A DNA stretch of 34,486 nucleotides, from the NCBI GenBank assembly GCA_947305795.1, contig CAMZEK010000028.1, positions 1 to 34,486 on the forward strand. Reading direction: 5' to 3'. The notes under the pieces are model-generated. The model was not told where the DNA came from and ran no database searches. It saw only the letters and a list, made by a program, of their open reading frames with translations. A program made the translations under genes and the position numbers. The stretch is from an uncultured Bacteroidales bacterium (GTDB lineage: Bacteria; Bacteroidota; Bacteroidia; Bacteroidales; F082). Positions 1 to 7,592 of the stretch are shown in pieces. Each line of letters starts with the position of its first letter. Position 1 is the first letter of the stretch.

Positions 1-1672
1 GCTGCGCATGGTCGATGAAGTCGATTTGGTTCTGGCCTTTCTTGTAATAGAGTTCGGCAGAAGCGGAATACTGGCCACCGAAATCAAGGAAGCATCCGCC
101 TGAAACCACATCGGCAATGACGGGTTTCAATCCATTGACTGCCGGGAACCAGGTCTCCAACGACTGATAGTCCAAAGCGGTGTTTTGCAGGACTTGGATA
201 TACTGAACGTTTCTCGCATAGCCAGCTTTCAGAGAGGTATTCTCGTTCAGCATGACATTCATGCTCACACGAGGCTCGGGATAAAGCATCATTTTCTCGT
301 CGCTGTTCAAAGGTTGGAAGGCCGACAGGTGTACACCATAGTTGAAGCCCAGCCAGCGCAAGGGTTTCCAATCGTTCAATGCATAGACGGAATACTCCAT
401 CGCCTGATAATGCGGCAGGCTCATCCCGATGCTGTCCGATTCACCAGGCGTAAAATTGTGGCGGATGGCTCCCGCGCCGATGCGCAGTTCACAGTCGGGA
501 GCAATGTAATAACTCAATGCGGCTTTCAGGTTGAGGTCGGAAATGCCAGTGCGCCAGTTGTATTTGCGCCTTTTGTAACTGTAGTCGAGGTCGTTGCTGT
601 AATCGCTGACGATAAAGGCCGTGTTGAGGAACCAGCGGCTGCCGAAGTTGTGCGTCCAGCGCATGGTTCCTGAAGTGTTGCCCCAAGTGTTGAACTTGCC
701 TTGCGATTGGTCAAGACCGCCCAAAGACTCTATGACATCGTGACCTCGATAGAACGAGAGATAGATGCGGTCGTTCTGCCCAATCTTGGTGTTAATTTTT
801 GCGTTCAGGTCGTAAAACCTCGGCACAAGTGGCATTTCCTCGTTAGGCTTCACGAAAAAGTCGATGAAACTCCTACGCGCCGAAATCAGGTAGGAAGCCT
901 TTTCCTTGACGATGGGGCCGTTGGCGGTCAAGGTGGCGGCAAAGGGACTCAACGCCACCGAAAAGTCGTGGTGGTTCATGTTGCCTTCCTTCATCTTGCA
1001 GTCGAGGACGGCCGAGACGCGCCCGCCGTATTGCGCAGGCATGTTGCTCTTGTAGAGCGTCACTTGGTTCACGGCTTCGGGGTTGAAGATGGAAATCATG
1101 CCAAAGAGGTGTGAGGGGTTGTAGATGGGAGCCTCGTCGATGAGGATGAGGTTCTGGTCGTTGGTGCCGCCACGCACGAGCAGGCCTGACGAGGCATCGC
1201 CAATGGTCTTCACGCCCGACCGCATCTGCACCGCTTTGAGGATGTCAGCCTCGCCAAACACGCTCGGGAGTTTCCGTATCGATTGCACGGTCAGCATCTC
1301 GGCGTGGAACTCGTTCTGCTGTTGCGGACGCTCCACTGCTGCCGCTTCAACGGTGACTTCGCCCAGCCCAACAGAGTTTTCCTCCAACTTGATTTCCAAG
1401 GTCTTGTCGCCGTCCAATTGGACTTCAATCTCTTTGGTGTTGTAGCCCAAATAGGCGCATTGCAACTTGTGTTTCCCCGCTGGCAAACGCAGCGAATAGA
1501 AACCGTAGCCATTGGCCGAGGTCCCCGTTTGCGATGAAGCCTCAAACAAGGTGGCACCGATAAGCGTCTCGCCCGTGGCGGCATCAGTGATGTGGCCGCT
1601 GAGGGTATAGGTTTGTGCATAAAGGCCAACAAAAGAGGCCAAGAACAATATGGTGATGAGGATACGTTTCAT
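1..1672 (-). CDS. TonB-dependent receptor, N-terminal 557 residues (truncated by window edge)
   Basis: Outer-membrane receptor that imports a ligand using TonB energy. The reading frame is open from an ATG at 1672 down to base 1, so the C-terminal part of the barrel lies outside the window. The start MKRILITILFLASFVGLYAQ is a clear signal peptide. It is followed by a CarboxypepD_reg-like beta-sandwich (SGHITDAATGETLIGATL, roughly residues 23-105), then a plug domain with LLVRGGTNDQNLILIDEAP and a MPAQYGGR motif (roughly 130-225), then barrel sequence. The start lies 3 bases after the stop of the DUF4249 gene, so the two are surely co-transcribed. The ligand cannot be read from the sequence. 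With no SusD-like partner, a polysaccharide utilisation locus is not supported; pairing with DUF4249 is a separate, poorly understood class of receptor. Confidence 0.9.
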   Translation of the reverse strand, partial: MKRILITILFLASFVGLYAQTYTLSGHITDAATGETLIGATLFEASSQTGTSANGYGFYSLRLPAGKHKLQCAYLGYNTKEIEVQLDGDKTLEIKLEENSVGLGEVTVEAAAVERPQQQNEFHAEMLTVQSIRKLPSVFGEADILKAVQMRSGVKTIGDASSGLLVRGGTNDQNLILIDEAPIYNPSHLFGMISIFNPEAVNQVTLYKSNMPAQYGGRVSAVLDCKMKEGNMNHHDFSVALSPFAATLTANGPIVKEKASYLISARRSFIDFFVKPNEEMPLVPRFYDLNAKINTKIGQNDRIYLSFYRGHDVIESLGGLDQSQGKFNTWGNTSGTMRWTHNFGSRWFLNTAFIVSDYSNDLDYSYKRRKYNWRTGISDLNLKAALSYYIAPDCELRIGAGAIRHNFTPGESDSIGMSLPHYQAMEYSVYALNDWKPLRWLGFNYGVHLSAFQPLNSDEKMMLYPEPRVSMNVMLNENTSLKAGYARNVQYIQVLQNTALDYQSLETWFPAVNGLKPVIADVVSGGCFLDFGGQYSASAELYYKKGQNQIDFIDHAQ

Positions 1673-1675
1673 GGC

Positions 1676-2584
1676 TTATTCGTTTTCGGGGGTGATGGCA
1701 TTGTAGATTTCGTGGTAAGTAAAAGGTTGGCGTCGCACATCGGAGGCAAAGAAATATCCATAGCCGTTCTTGACATTGCCTCGCACGTTGCCCGAGATGG
1801 TGGCGAACAGGCCCAGGCTCCAGTCGTCTTCGTTGAAGACATCCAACAGGAAGGTGTAGAATTCGGGTGAGACCGAACAAGTGATGAAAGTCTCGTTTTG
1901 GTCGAGATGATCTTCCGTGACATGATAGGAATACCAAAACAATCTGGCAGTAAACAGTGCCGAGAGCGACATGTCGTTATGGACGAACGAAACGCTTTCG
2001 ATGCTATCGATGGGGAAATCCTCTGGCTGTCGGAAGGTCAGGCCGCAAATAACAGGTTGTTCCCCGACGGTGTAGATGTGTTTGTCAAACTGGAATTCAT
2101 GCGCCATCTTGCCCGATTGCATCTGATAACTCCTCACTTTTGTATGGTCCTTGATGATCGGGAGGTAATCCGTGTTGCCCAAAGGTGTCAGATAGTCCTC
2201 GGCCGTGATGTCGCCCGTTGGCGTCTCGATGATGAGTTTGTAGGTCTTGCCCGCCTCTCCTTTGAAGGGCTGCTCCGAAACAAAAACCATGCTGCCACGG
2301 TCGGTTTCCTTTTCAACATAAGAAATCGTGTCGTTGCCGCAAAGCACGAAAACTCGGTTGATTTCGGGCATAACATTCTGATTGTCGCCCCATTGATGGA
2401 CAGGCGAAATGGTGACGCAGTGCTGGCGCATCTCGGTGGTCACATTGCCAAACACGGCGACACGGCCATTCAAAACCTCGCCATCCGGCTGGTTGAAACT
2501 GTTGATGTCGACCTCATCGATTCGGCTGCAAGAAGCTGACAGCAAGATGATTGCCGACAAAAATAGGGTTCTAAACTTTCTCAT
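1676..2584 (-). CDS. DUF4249-type lipoprotein
   Basis: A 302-residue envelope lipoprotein. MRKFRTLFLSAIILLSASCSR shows a lipoprotein signal with a lipobox (SASC, Cys near residue 19). The body has the DUF4249 pattern: an early segment of the type NGRVAVFGNVTTEMRQHCVTIS, a middle GKTYKLIIETPTGDITAEDYL, and a late region ending in FNEDDWSLGLFATISGNVRGN. Members of this family are found next to TonB-dependent receptors in Bacteroidota and are thought to act as a receptor partner at the cell surface; the role is inferred from context. Here the lipoprotein gene comes first and the receptor second, 3 bases apart. Its upstream region holds the structured element described at 2669-2871. Confidence 0.8.
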   Translation of the reverse strand: MRKFRTLFLSAIILLSASCSRIDEVDINSFNQPDGEVLNGRVAVFGNVTTEMRQHCVTISPVHQWGDNQNVMPEINRVFVLCGNDTISYVEKETDRGSMVFVSEQPFKGEAGKTYKLIIETPTGDITAEDYLTPLGNTDYLPIIKDHTKVRSYQMQSGKMAHEFQFDKHIYTVGEQPVICGLTFRQPEDFPIDSIESVSFVHNDMSLSALFTARLFWYSYHVTEDHLDQNETFITCSVSPEFYTFLLDVFNEDDWSLGLFATISGNVRGNVKNGYGYFFASDVRRQPFTYHEIYNAITPENE

Positions 2585-2616
2585 TGTTTTGTTGTTTTGG
2601 TTTGTAGTTGTAACAC

Positions 2617-2624
2617 TATCTTTG
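2617..2624 (+). promoter_or_regulatory. -7 promoter element TATCTTTG facing the structured element
   Basis: Exact match to the Bacteroidota -7 consensus TAnnTTTG, with a TTTTG 17 bases upstream as a possible -33 element. It points away from the DUF4249 gene and into the palindromic element at 2669-2871. No protein gene on this strand follows within 2.7 kb, so its likely product is a non-coding RNA. Confidence 0.5.
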
Positions 2625-2668
2625 GGTTATTATTGTCTTTCAGAGTCCAAAAAGACTTTTCTCAAACA

Positions 2669-2871
2669 AGAAGCGTGGCCCTGTATGCTCACATCTTCAA
2701 GAGGAGGCCCTAGGAAAGCCTGAAATAACAAGATGCCTACTAGCAGTCCACGCTTAATGCGTTTGGAGCTGCTATGCTCGCATAAGTTATTTCGGTTTTT
2801 CTTTTCAGAACAGAGATGTCGCAGTTGAAATTTCCTAGGTTCCCTCTTGCAACACGAAGCATAACGCTTCT
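2669..2871 (+). ncRNA. Candidate ~200-nt structured RNA (long imperfect hairpin, possibly 6S-like)
   Basis: A nested series of perfect inverted arms folds the whole stretch into one long hairpin. The arms are AGAAGCGT 2669-2676 with 2864-2871; TATGCT 2684-2689 with 2858-2863; CAAGAGG 2698-2704 with 2843-2849; CCTAGGAAA 2709-2717 with 2831-2839; AAATAAC 2723-2729 with 2786-2792; ATGC 2733-2736 with 2780-2783; TAGCAG 2741-2746 with 2769-2774; TCC 2747-2749 with 2765-2767; and ACGC 2750-2753 with 2759-2762, with loop TTAAT. A large asymmetric internal bubble (5 bases on one side, 38 on the other, 2793-2830) sits mid-stem. This size and shape recall 6S RNA, the RNA polymerase decoy; that is inference from shape only. 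The plus strand is preferred because a G-C and a G-U pair (2706-2707 with 2841-2842) extend a stem only there, a -7 element lies upstream, and a short T run follows 2871. The minus strand is possible, in which case it would be the leader of the DUF4249/receptor operon. Confidence 0.5.
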
Positions 2872-2917
2872 TTTCCATGATGTCCTGGTATTGGGATTTT
2901 CGTCCCAAAACCGAAGG

Positions 2918-2925
2918 CAAAAATA
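2918..2925 (-). promoter_or_regulatory. -7 promoter element TATTTTTG before the DUF4249/TonB receptor operon
   Basis: Matches TAnnTTTG on the minus strand. Transcription from here would run through the palindromic element and reach the DUF4249 start at 2584, giving a leader of about 325 bases. No convincing -33 element is seen at the usual distance. Confidence 0.45.
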
Positions 2926-2976
2926 GGGAAAAAACGGAAAATGAAAGTTTTTTGATGCAAAAAATCGGACTTACAT

Positions 2977-3705
2977 TTAAATCAGATGTACAATCCCCCT
3001 AAAGATGATGAAGTATGCGCCGCACAGCATCAGCAAAACGCCGGCGATTTTGTTGATTAAGGTGGTGCGCTCGGGCGTGAGGAACTTTTTCAATTTGGCC
3101 GCGCCCCAAGCCTTCAGCAACTCCATCATGTATGTCGTGCCGAGGATGATGCCGAAAAACACGATGGTGCTCACCTTGTTGCCACCCATGTTGCCCGCCA
3201 CGATGGCCACCGCCGAAAACCAAAACAGCCAAACAAAAGGATTCAAGATATTGAGAATGAAGCCCTTGCCCAAAAAAACGAACCATGACGGCCTTTTGTC
3301 GCTGTTTTTCATAATTTCTTCGGAACGCTTTTCCATCATCTTTTCCCGTTGCTCGCGGTCCTTGACTTTCTTCCGATAGGTGAAGATGCCGAACAGCAGC
3401 AAAATCACGCCGGCACCGATGCACGCCAAGGCCGCCTCGAAACCCGTTCGCATCACGACCTGGACCGAGGTCAGGATGCAGAGCGAAACCACCAGAGCGT
3501 CGTTGAGGATAACGCCTGTGGCGAACCACGCCGCCGACCTGAAGCCACGGTGAAGGCTGGTTTGCACCAAAGTGATGAAGGCCGGCCCCATATTGACGAC
3601 CACGGAAAGGAACAGCCCTATCAGGATGGCCCAAAAAAGGAAGCTGAACGACCCGATGCGGCTGAATTCGGGCATTTTGTCAAAAATCTCAGGCGTGTTT
3701 TCCAT
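2977..3705 (-). CDS. LysE-family translocator (amino-acid exporter type)
   Basis: An inner-membrane protein of about 242 residues with some six hydrophobic segments. Typical LysE/RhtB features are FLSVVVNMGPAFITLVQTSLHRGF near the N-terminus and a conserved NILNPFVWLFWF in the second half, separated by a charged cytoplasmic loop. The start at 3705 (MENTPEIFDK) is chosen because it lies 2 bases after the GH3 stop; a longer start at 3741 would overlap the upstream gene. Family members export amino acids or small polar metabolites. Its substrate cannot be read here, but tight coupling to a GH3-like amino-acid-conjugating enzyme suggests export of an amino acid or conjugate. Confidence 0.85.
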   Translation of the reverse strand: MENTPEIFDKMPEFSRIGSFSFLFWAILIGLFLSVVVNMGPAFITLVQTSLHRGFRSAAWFATGVILNDALVVSLCILTSVQVVMRTGFEAALACIGAGVILLLFGIFTYRKKVKDREQREKMMEKRSEEIMKNSDKRPSWFVFLGKGFILNILNPFVWLFWFSAVAIVAGNMGGNKVSTIVFFGIILGTTYMMELLKAWGAAKLKKFLTPERTTLINKIAGVLLMLCGAYFIIFRGIVHLI

Positions 3706-3707
3706 CG

Positions 3708-5261
3708 TTACGACTGCAAGCTTTTCACATATTCCTCCCACATCTCAAGGCGCTTGCCTTTCAGCACACGCGGAAACTTCGTGGCACCGCCCCACTTACC
3801 AATTTTCTGTTCCATGAACTCGTAGAAACGCTGCGTAGGCAGCACGTCAATGAACAGCTCCTTGATGGCTTGGGTGCGCTCCACAGCGTAATCGTCGTTG
3901 AGTTGACAAAGGTTTTCGTCGATGAGTTTGAGGGCTTGTTGCTTGTCGATAGGTTCGTCGCAGCCGAGGTACCAATGGTGGGCATACATGGTGTCATGCC
4001 GCACACCTGACACGGTAAATTCGGTAATGTTGACGCCCATTTTCTCGGCCATCATCTCCACGGCACGGGTCATGTTGTCCTGCGAGAGATGCTCGCCCGT
4101 GATGCTCAGAAACTGCTTCGTGCGCCCCGTGATGACGATTTCGCAATCCTTGGTATTCAGGAACTTGATGGTGTCGCCGATAAGGTAACGCCACGTGCCA
4201 GCGCAGGTTGAGAGCAAGATGGCATAATCCACGCCTTCCCTCACTTCGCTGAGCAGCAAAGTCTTGGGATTCTCCACGATATTGCCGTCCTCGTCGAAAT
4301 TCTCCTCGTTGAAGGGCACGAACTCGAAATAGACGCCATTGTCGACCAAAAGCTGCATGACGCGTTTCTTCAAGTCGACCTGATAGGCGATGTAACCTTC
4401 TGAGGCCAAGTAACTTTCAACAAACAACACCTCCTTGCCAAAGATGCGCTCGAAGCTCTTCTCGTAGGGTGCGAAGGCCACGCCGCTATGCACGTAAACC
4501 ATCAGATTCGGCCAAAGGTCGTGGATGGTCTTCAGATGATATTCCTTGATGATGCGCTCCAGTAGAATCTGCACCCAAGCCGGCACGCCCACGATAGCGC
4601 CGATGTCCCATTTGGGCGCTTCCTTCACCATCAAATCCATCTTCTCGGCCCAGTCCTTGACCTTTGAAATCTTCTGTCCAGGTTTGTAGAAACGCTCAAA
4701 CCACAACGGAATTTTGCTCGCCGAAATGCCCGAAAGATCGCCGGCATAGTAGCCAAATTCCGCGTTGTATTGCAGGTCAGTGCTGCCGCCAATCATCAAG
4801 ATGCCTCGGTTGTAGAAGCCCAAGGGAAAATCGTAGCGTGTGACGGAGACCAACTGCCGGATGCCCGCCCGAGTAATAGTGTTGTTCAGCGCCCGCGTGA
4901 TGGGGATGTATTTGCTGGCTGCCTCGGAAGTGCCTGAACTGAGGGCGAAATATTTGATTTTTCCCGGCCAGGCGATGTTGCGTTCGCCTTCAAGGTTGAG
5001 GTGCCACCACGCATCGTGCATCTTGTTGTAGTCAAACACAGGAACGCGTCTACGAAACTCTTCCAAGATGTTTTTCGAGAGCAAAATCTCATCGAAATGG
5101 TAGAACTTGCCGAACTCCGTGAACTGGGCTTTGACGAGCAACCTGCGCAATTCCCTCCGTTGCGCCCTGATGGGGTCGGTGTGGTTCTGGCGTATCTCGA
5201 CCGGAATATTCTTGATTTCAGCTGCAGCCTTCACTAAGGCTCCTATGACTGGTATGGGCAT
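3708..5261 (-). CDS. GH3-family acyl-adenylating (auxin-responsive GH3-like) protein
   Basis: A 517-residue cytoplasmic protein of the GH3 branch of the ANL adenylating superfamily, which in plants joins acyl acids to amino acids through an acyl-AMP. The ATP-binding motif ALSSGTSEAASKYIP lies at about residues 106-120. Other family blocks include FVESYLASEGYIAYQ and TCAGTWRYLIGDTIKF, and a C-terminal lid with KWGGATKFPRVLKGKRLEMWEEYV. The start MPIPVIGALVKAAAEIKNIP at 5261 matches the usual family N-terminus; an in-frame ATG at 5360 would sit upstream of the promoter at 5288-5295 and is rejected. Bacteroidota GH3 proteins have no established substrate. It is followed at 2 bases by a LysE-type exporter. 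Confidence 0.85.
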   Translation of the reverse strand: MPIPVIGALVKAAAEIKNIPVEIRQNHTDPIRAQRRELRRLLVKAQFTEFGKFYHFDEILLSKNILEEFRRRVPVFDYNKMHDAWWHLNLEGERNIAWPGKIKYFALSSGTSEAASKYIPITRALNNTITRAGIRQLVSVTRYDFPLGFYNRGILMIGGSTDLQYNAEFGYYAGDLSGISASKIPLWFERFYKPGQKISKVKDWAEKMDLMVKEAPKWDIGAIVGVPAWVQILLERIIKEYHLKTIHDLWPNLMVYVHSGVAFAPYEKSFERIFGKEVLFVESYLASEGYIAYQVDLKKRVMQLLVDNGVYFEFVPFNEENFDEDGNIVENPKTLLLSEVREGVDYAILLSTCAGTWRYLIGDTIKFLNTKDCEIVITGRTKQFLSITGEHLSQDNMTRAVEMMAEKMGVNITEFTVSGVRHDTMYAHHWYLGCDEPIDKQQALKLIDENLCQLNDDYAVERTQAIKELFIDVLPTQRFYEFMEQKIGKWGGATKFPRVLKGKRLEMWEEYVKSLQS

Positions 5262-5287
5262 GATGCTTTCGTTTTTCAATTCGGCTG

Positions 5288-5295
5288 CAAAAGTA
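5288..5295 (-). promoter_or_regulatory. -7 promoter element TACTTTTG for the GH3 operon
   Basis: TACTTTTG on the minus strand, 27 bases before the GH3 start at 5261. It also decides between the two possible GH3 starts. Confidence 0.6.
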
Positions 5296-5336
5296 ATGAA
5301 ATTTGGCGAAATGGGGCGCATATCAAAAATAACCCT

Positions 5337-5344
5337 TACTTTTG
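5337..5344 (+). promoter_or_regulatory. -7 promoter element TACTTTTG for the beta-helix gene
   Basis: TACTTTTG on the plus strand, 28 bases before the ATG at 5373; divergent from the GH3 promoter about 45 bases away. Confidence 0.6.
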
Positions 5345-5372
5345 CGCGACAAAACCCCAAATTCTTTCAACG

Positions 5373-6950
5373 ATGAAAACAAGAGTATTCCTTTTTCTCA
5401 TGCTGTGCGGACTCGTTTCGCAAGCACAAACCATCAAAGTATCCGGCACGCAATCAGGTGTTTGGGAAGCCGATACGGTGTTAGTCATAGGAGATGTTGA
5501 GATTCCGGATTCCTTGCGCATCCTTCCCGGAACGACCGTGGTTTTCGACGACTTCTACAGCATCACAGCAAAAAACGGTACCTCATTGATGGCTTTGGGC
5601 ACTGAAAAAGACTCCATCATCTTCACCACAACCGATACGACAGGCTTCCATCTTTTCAATGGGGACAAAGGTGGGTGGAATGGTATCCGCCTCGAAAATG
5701 CGAGCGCAACATTCGACTATTGCCGCCTGCAATACGGTAAAGCCGCCCTCGACAAAGACCAGGACGGTGGTGCCCTGCGTATCTACCACTGCGACGAGGT
5801 GAAAATCAGCCATAGCACTCTGTTCTGCAACTTCTCACGCGAGCATGGTGGTGCCCTGAACGCCGAGCATTCGATTGTGGTGATGCATGATTGCGCTGTG
5901 AACAACAATTTGACATACACTGGTTTGGATACGGTTTATTTTATGTACGGCGGCGGACTGCGTTTCATCAATTGCAAAGTGGAACTCACCGACATGGTCT
6001 TCCGCCACAACATCGGTCAAAATGCCATCGGCGGTGCCTTGAGCTTGGACAGCTGTGCCGTCAACATCGACCGCTGCATCTTTGAGAACAACTACGGCAT
6101 CAACGGCGCGGGACTTTACCTGATTCGCAGCAACGACTACCCGTGCAGCATCTCCAATTCGCTGTTTGCCAGCAACGCTTCAGGGCATTTCGGCGGTGGC
6201 TTAGCCGTCAGCGACTCCTCGCCCGAAATCAACAACCTCACTGTGGTCGGCAACCACTCCTTTGGCGTCAACTGTGGCGGCATTTTCTTCTACCAGCACA
6301 GCTCACCCATCGTGCGCAACTGCATTGTTTATGGCAATACCAACGAAATTCCTCTCGACAAGCCTGTGCAAATGTGGTCGTGGACTTACGACGACTATGC
6401 CCCTGAGTTTCACAACTGCTTGGTCCAGTTTGGATGGGAGAACATTTCAAACCACGAAGTCATTAAAGTTTACAAAAACTGTATCGATAAAGACCCGCTT
6501 TTCGCCGACATTGAAAACAAGGATTTCCTTCTGAGCCAAGAGAGTCCTTGCATTGATGCAGGCTCACCCGAAACGCCTGAATTCATTCTCAAGGGCCTTG
6601 ACTTGAACGGCCATGAGCGCGTCAAAGGCAATGAAATCGATATGGGTGCTTACGAGTATTCGGGAACGGGCATTCAAGAAAGCACTCACAATGAAAACCC
6701 TATCCACATCGTGGGCAACCCCATCACGACCTCAAGCTACGCTGAAATCGAAATGGACGACGACTGCATCTTGATGCTCAATATCGTTTCATCTGAGGGT
6801 AAACTTTTGGTTAATAAAAACTTAGGATACCATCTTTCAGGAATCACTCGCATTGAATTAGGAGAGGTGTTCCAACCTTTGGCGAAAGGAATCTATCTCC
6901 TTGTGATTCAAGGAGAAAACCAATACTACTATGCTAAAGTGATTCGATAA
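5373..6950 (+). CDS. T9SS-secreted right-handed beta-helix protein (choice-of-anchor Q type)
   Basis: A 525-residue secreted protein. It starts with the signal peptide MKTRVFLFLMLCGLVSQAQ. The middle shows repeated parallel beta-helix turns with GGAL/GGGL motifs (HGGALNAEHS, YGGGLRFINC, IGGALSLDSC, NGAGLYLI, FGGGLAVSDS). It then has the choice-of-anchor Q signature: NCIVYGN, PLFADIENKDFLLSQESPCI, DAGSP and IDMGAYEY (about residues 330-430). The last 80 residues are a T9SS type A sorting domain ending in PLAKGIYLLVIQGENQYYYA. Such proteins are carried across the outer membrane by T9SS and often anchored to surface lipopolysaccharide. The helix may bind or cleave polysaccharide, but no catalytic residues can be assigned. 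The typical YPNP of the sorting domain is replaced by IVGNP. Confidence 0.85.
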   Translation: MKTRVFLFLMLCGLVSQAQTIKVSGTQSGVWEADTVLVIGDVEIPDSLRILPGTTVVFDDFYSITAKNGTSLMALGTEKDSIIFTTTDTTGFHLFNGDKGGWNGIRLENASATFDYCRLQYGKAALDKDQDGGALRIYHCDEVKISHSTLFCNFSREHGGALNAEHSIVVMHDCAVNNNLTYTGLDTVYFMYGGGLRFINCKVELTDMVFRHNIGQNAIGGALSLDSCAVNIDRCIFENNYGINGAGLYLIRSNDYPCSISNSLFASNASGHFGGGLAVSDSSPEINNLTVVGNHSFGVNCGGIFFYQHSSPIVRNCIVYGNTNEIPLDKPVQMWSWTYDDYAPEFHNCLVQFGWENISNHEVIKVYKNCIDKDPLFADIENKDFLLSQESPCIDAGSPETPEFILKGLDLNGHERVKGNEIDMGAYEYSGTGIQESTHNENPIHIVGNPITTSSYAEIEMDDDCILMLNIVSSEGKLLVNKNLGYHLSGITRIELGEVFQPLAKGIYLLVIQGENQYYYAKVIR

Positions 6951-6952
6951 AC

Positions 6953-6966
6953 CTATTGCGCAATAG
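6953..6966. terminator. Perfect 14-base palindrome at convergent stop codons
   Basis: CTATTGCGCAATAG overlaps the TAG stop of the minus-strand gene and follows the TAA of the plus-strand gene by 2 bases. It may help end transcription from both sides, but no T run follows on either strand, so the role is weakly supported. Confidence 0.3.
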
Positions 6967-7585
6967 CACTTTCATAGAACTGCCGCCGTTGCGCCGGACT
7001 GATTCTCATCTTGTTGAAATGCCCTGAAGCCAAATCGCAGACGAACAAAGTCTGGATTTGCGATACGAAAAGCTGTGAATAGCTGCGTGTGAGTGCGGCC
7101 TGACGTTCCATCACAAAGTCGACGGTTTGACGCACCTGTTTTTCGTTAAGGTTTTCTTTAGTGAAAACGAACAGCCCAAACTCTTGGAAATCACCGTAGA
7201 AACCGTTGTTAACCTTGAGCATCTTACTCTCGAGAATACGTTGCATAGGCATGGCTAACGACCAGTATTCGTATTCCTTCGCACCCATCATCTGTCCATC
7301 GCCCAAACCGTAGGCATAACCACTCTGTTGGATGTGGGTCAAGTCAGCGGCATTCACCTCCATCACCTCCTCGCCCGCCATCTCGTTCACCAACGCGTGG
7401 GCCACATTTTTATTCTCGCGAATGGCTCGTGTCACCTCAATGCCAATGCCTTGAATGGCATCCTGAAGATCGGGACGGTCGCGATTGATGAGGTGGGCAT
7501 AATGCTCACCCATCAGCGTGGCCAAGGTAACCATCGCATAACGTTCAAAAAAACAAGTATCGAATTTTGGTGTCAGGTTGTCCAT
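6953..7585 (-). CDS. Conserved-looking protein of unknown function, 210 residues
   Basis: Not recognised. The protein starts MDNLTPKFDTCFFERYAMVT and has no signal peptide or membrane segment. It appears mainly helical, rich in Glu and Gln, with a GLGDGQMMGAKEYEYW segment near the middle and QRRQFYESAIAQ at the end. It begins 7 bases after the stop of the esterase gene and is likely the second gene of that operon. Its stop codon lies 2 bases from the stop of the convergent beta-helix gene, inside a perfect 14-base palindrome. The good frame, tight spacing and lack of a competing frame make it a real gene; the function is open. Confidence 0.7.
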   Translation of the reverse strand: MDNLTPKFDTCFFERYAMVTLATLMGEHYAHLINRDRPDLQDAIQGIGIEVTRAIRENKNVAHALVNEMAGEEVMEVNAADLTHIQQSGYAYGLGDGQMMGAKEYEYWSLAMPMQRILESKMLKVNNGFYGDFQEFGLFVFTKENLNEKQVRQTVDFVMERQAALTRSYSQLFVSQIQTLFVCDLASGHFNKMRISPAQRRQFYESAIAQ

Positions 7586-7592
7586 CTCATCG

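Noticed and set aside
185..673. Long plus-strand frames over the TonB receptor region
   Set aside because: The minus strand is open without a stop from 1672 to the window edge and has receptor motifs; the plus-strand frames are shadows.
2891..2908. Hairpin TTGGGA/TCCCAA as terminator of the GH3/LysE operon
   Set aside because: A 6-bp stem is present but no T run follows on the minus strand, and it sits next to a promoter; not enough support.
2630..2920. A 96-codon minus-strand frame across the palindromic element
   Set aside because: Its composition is rich in Lys, Arg, Ser and Cys with no family pattern, and it exactly overlies a base-paired structure; the pairing explains the sequence better than coding.
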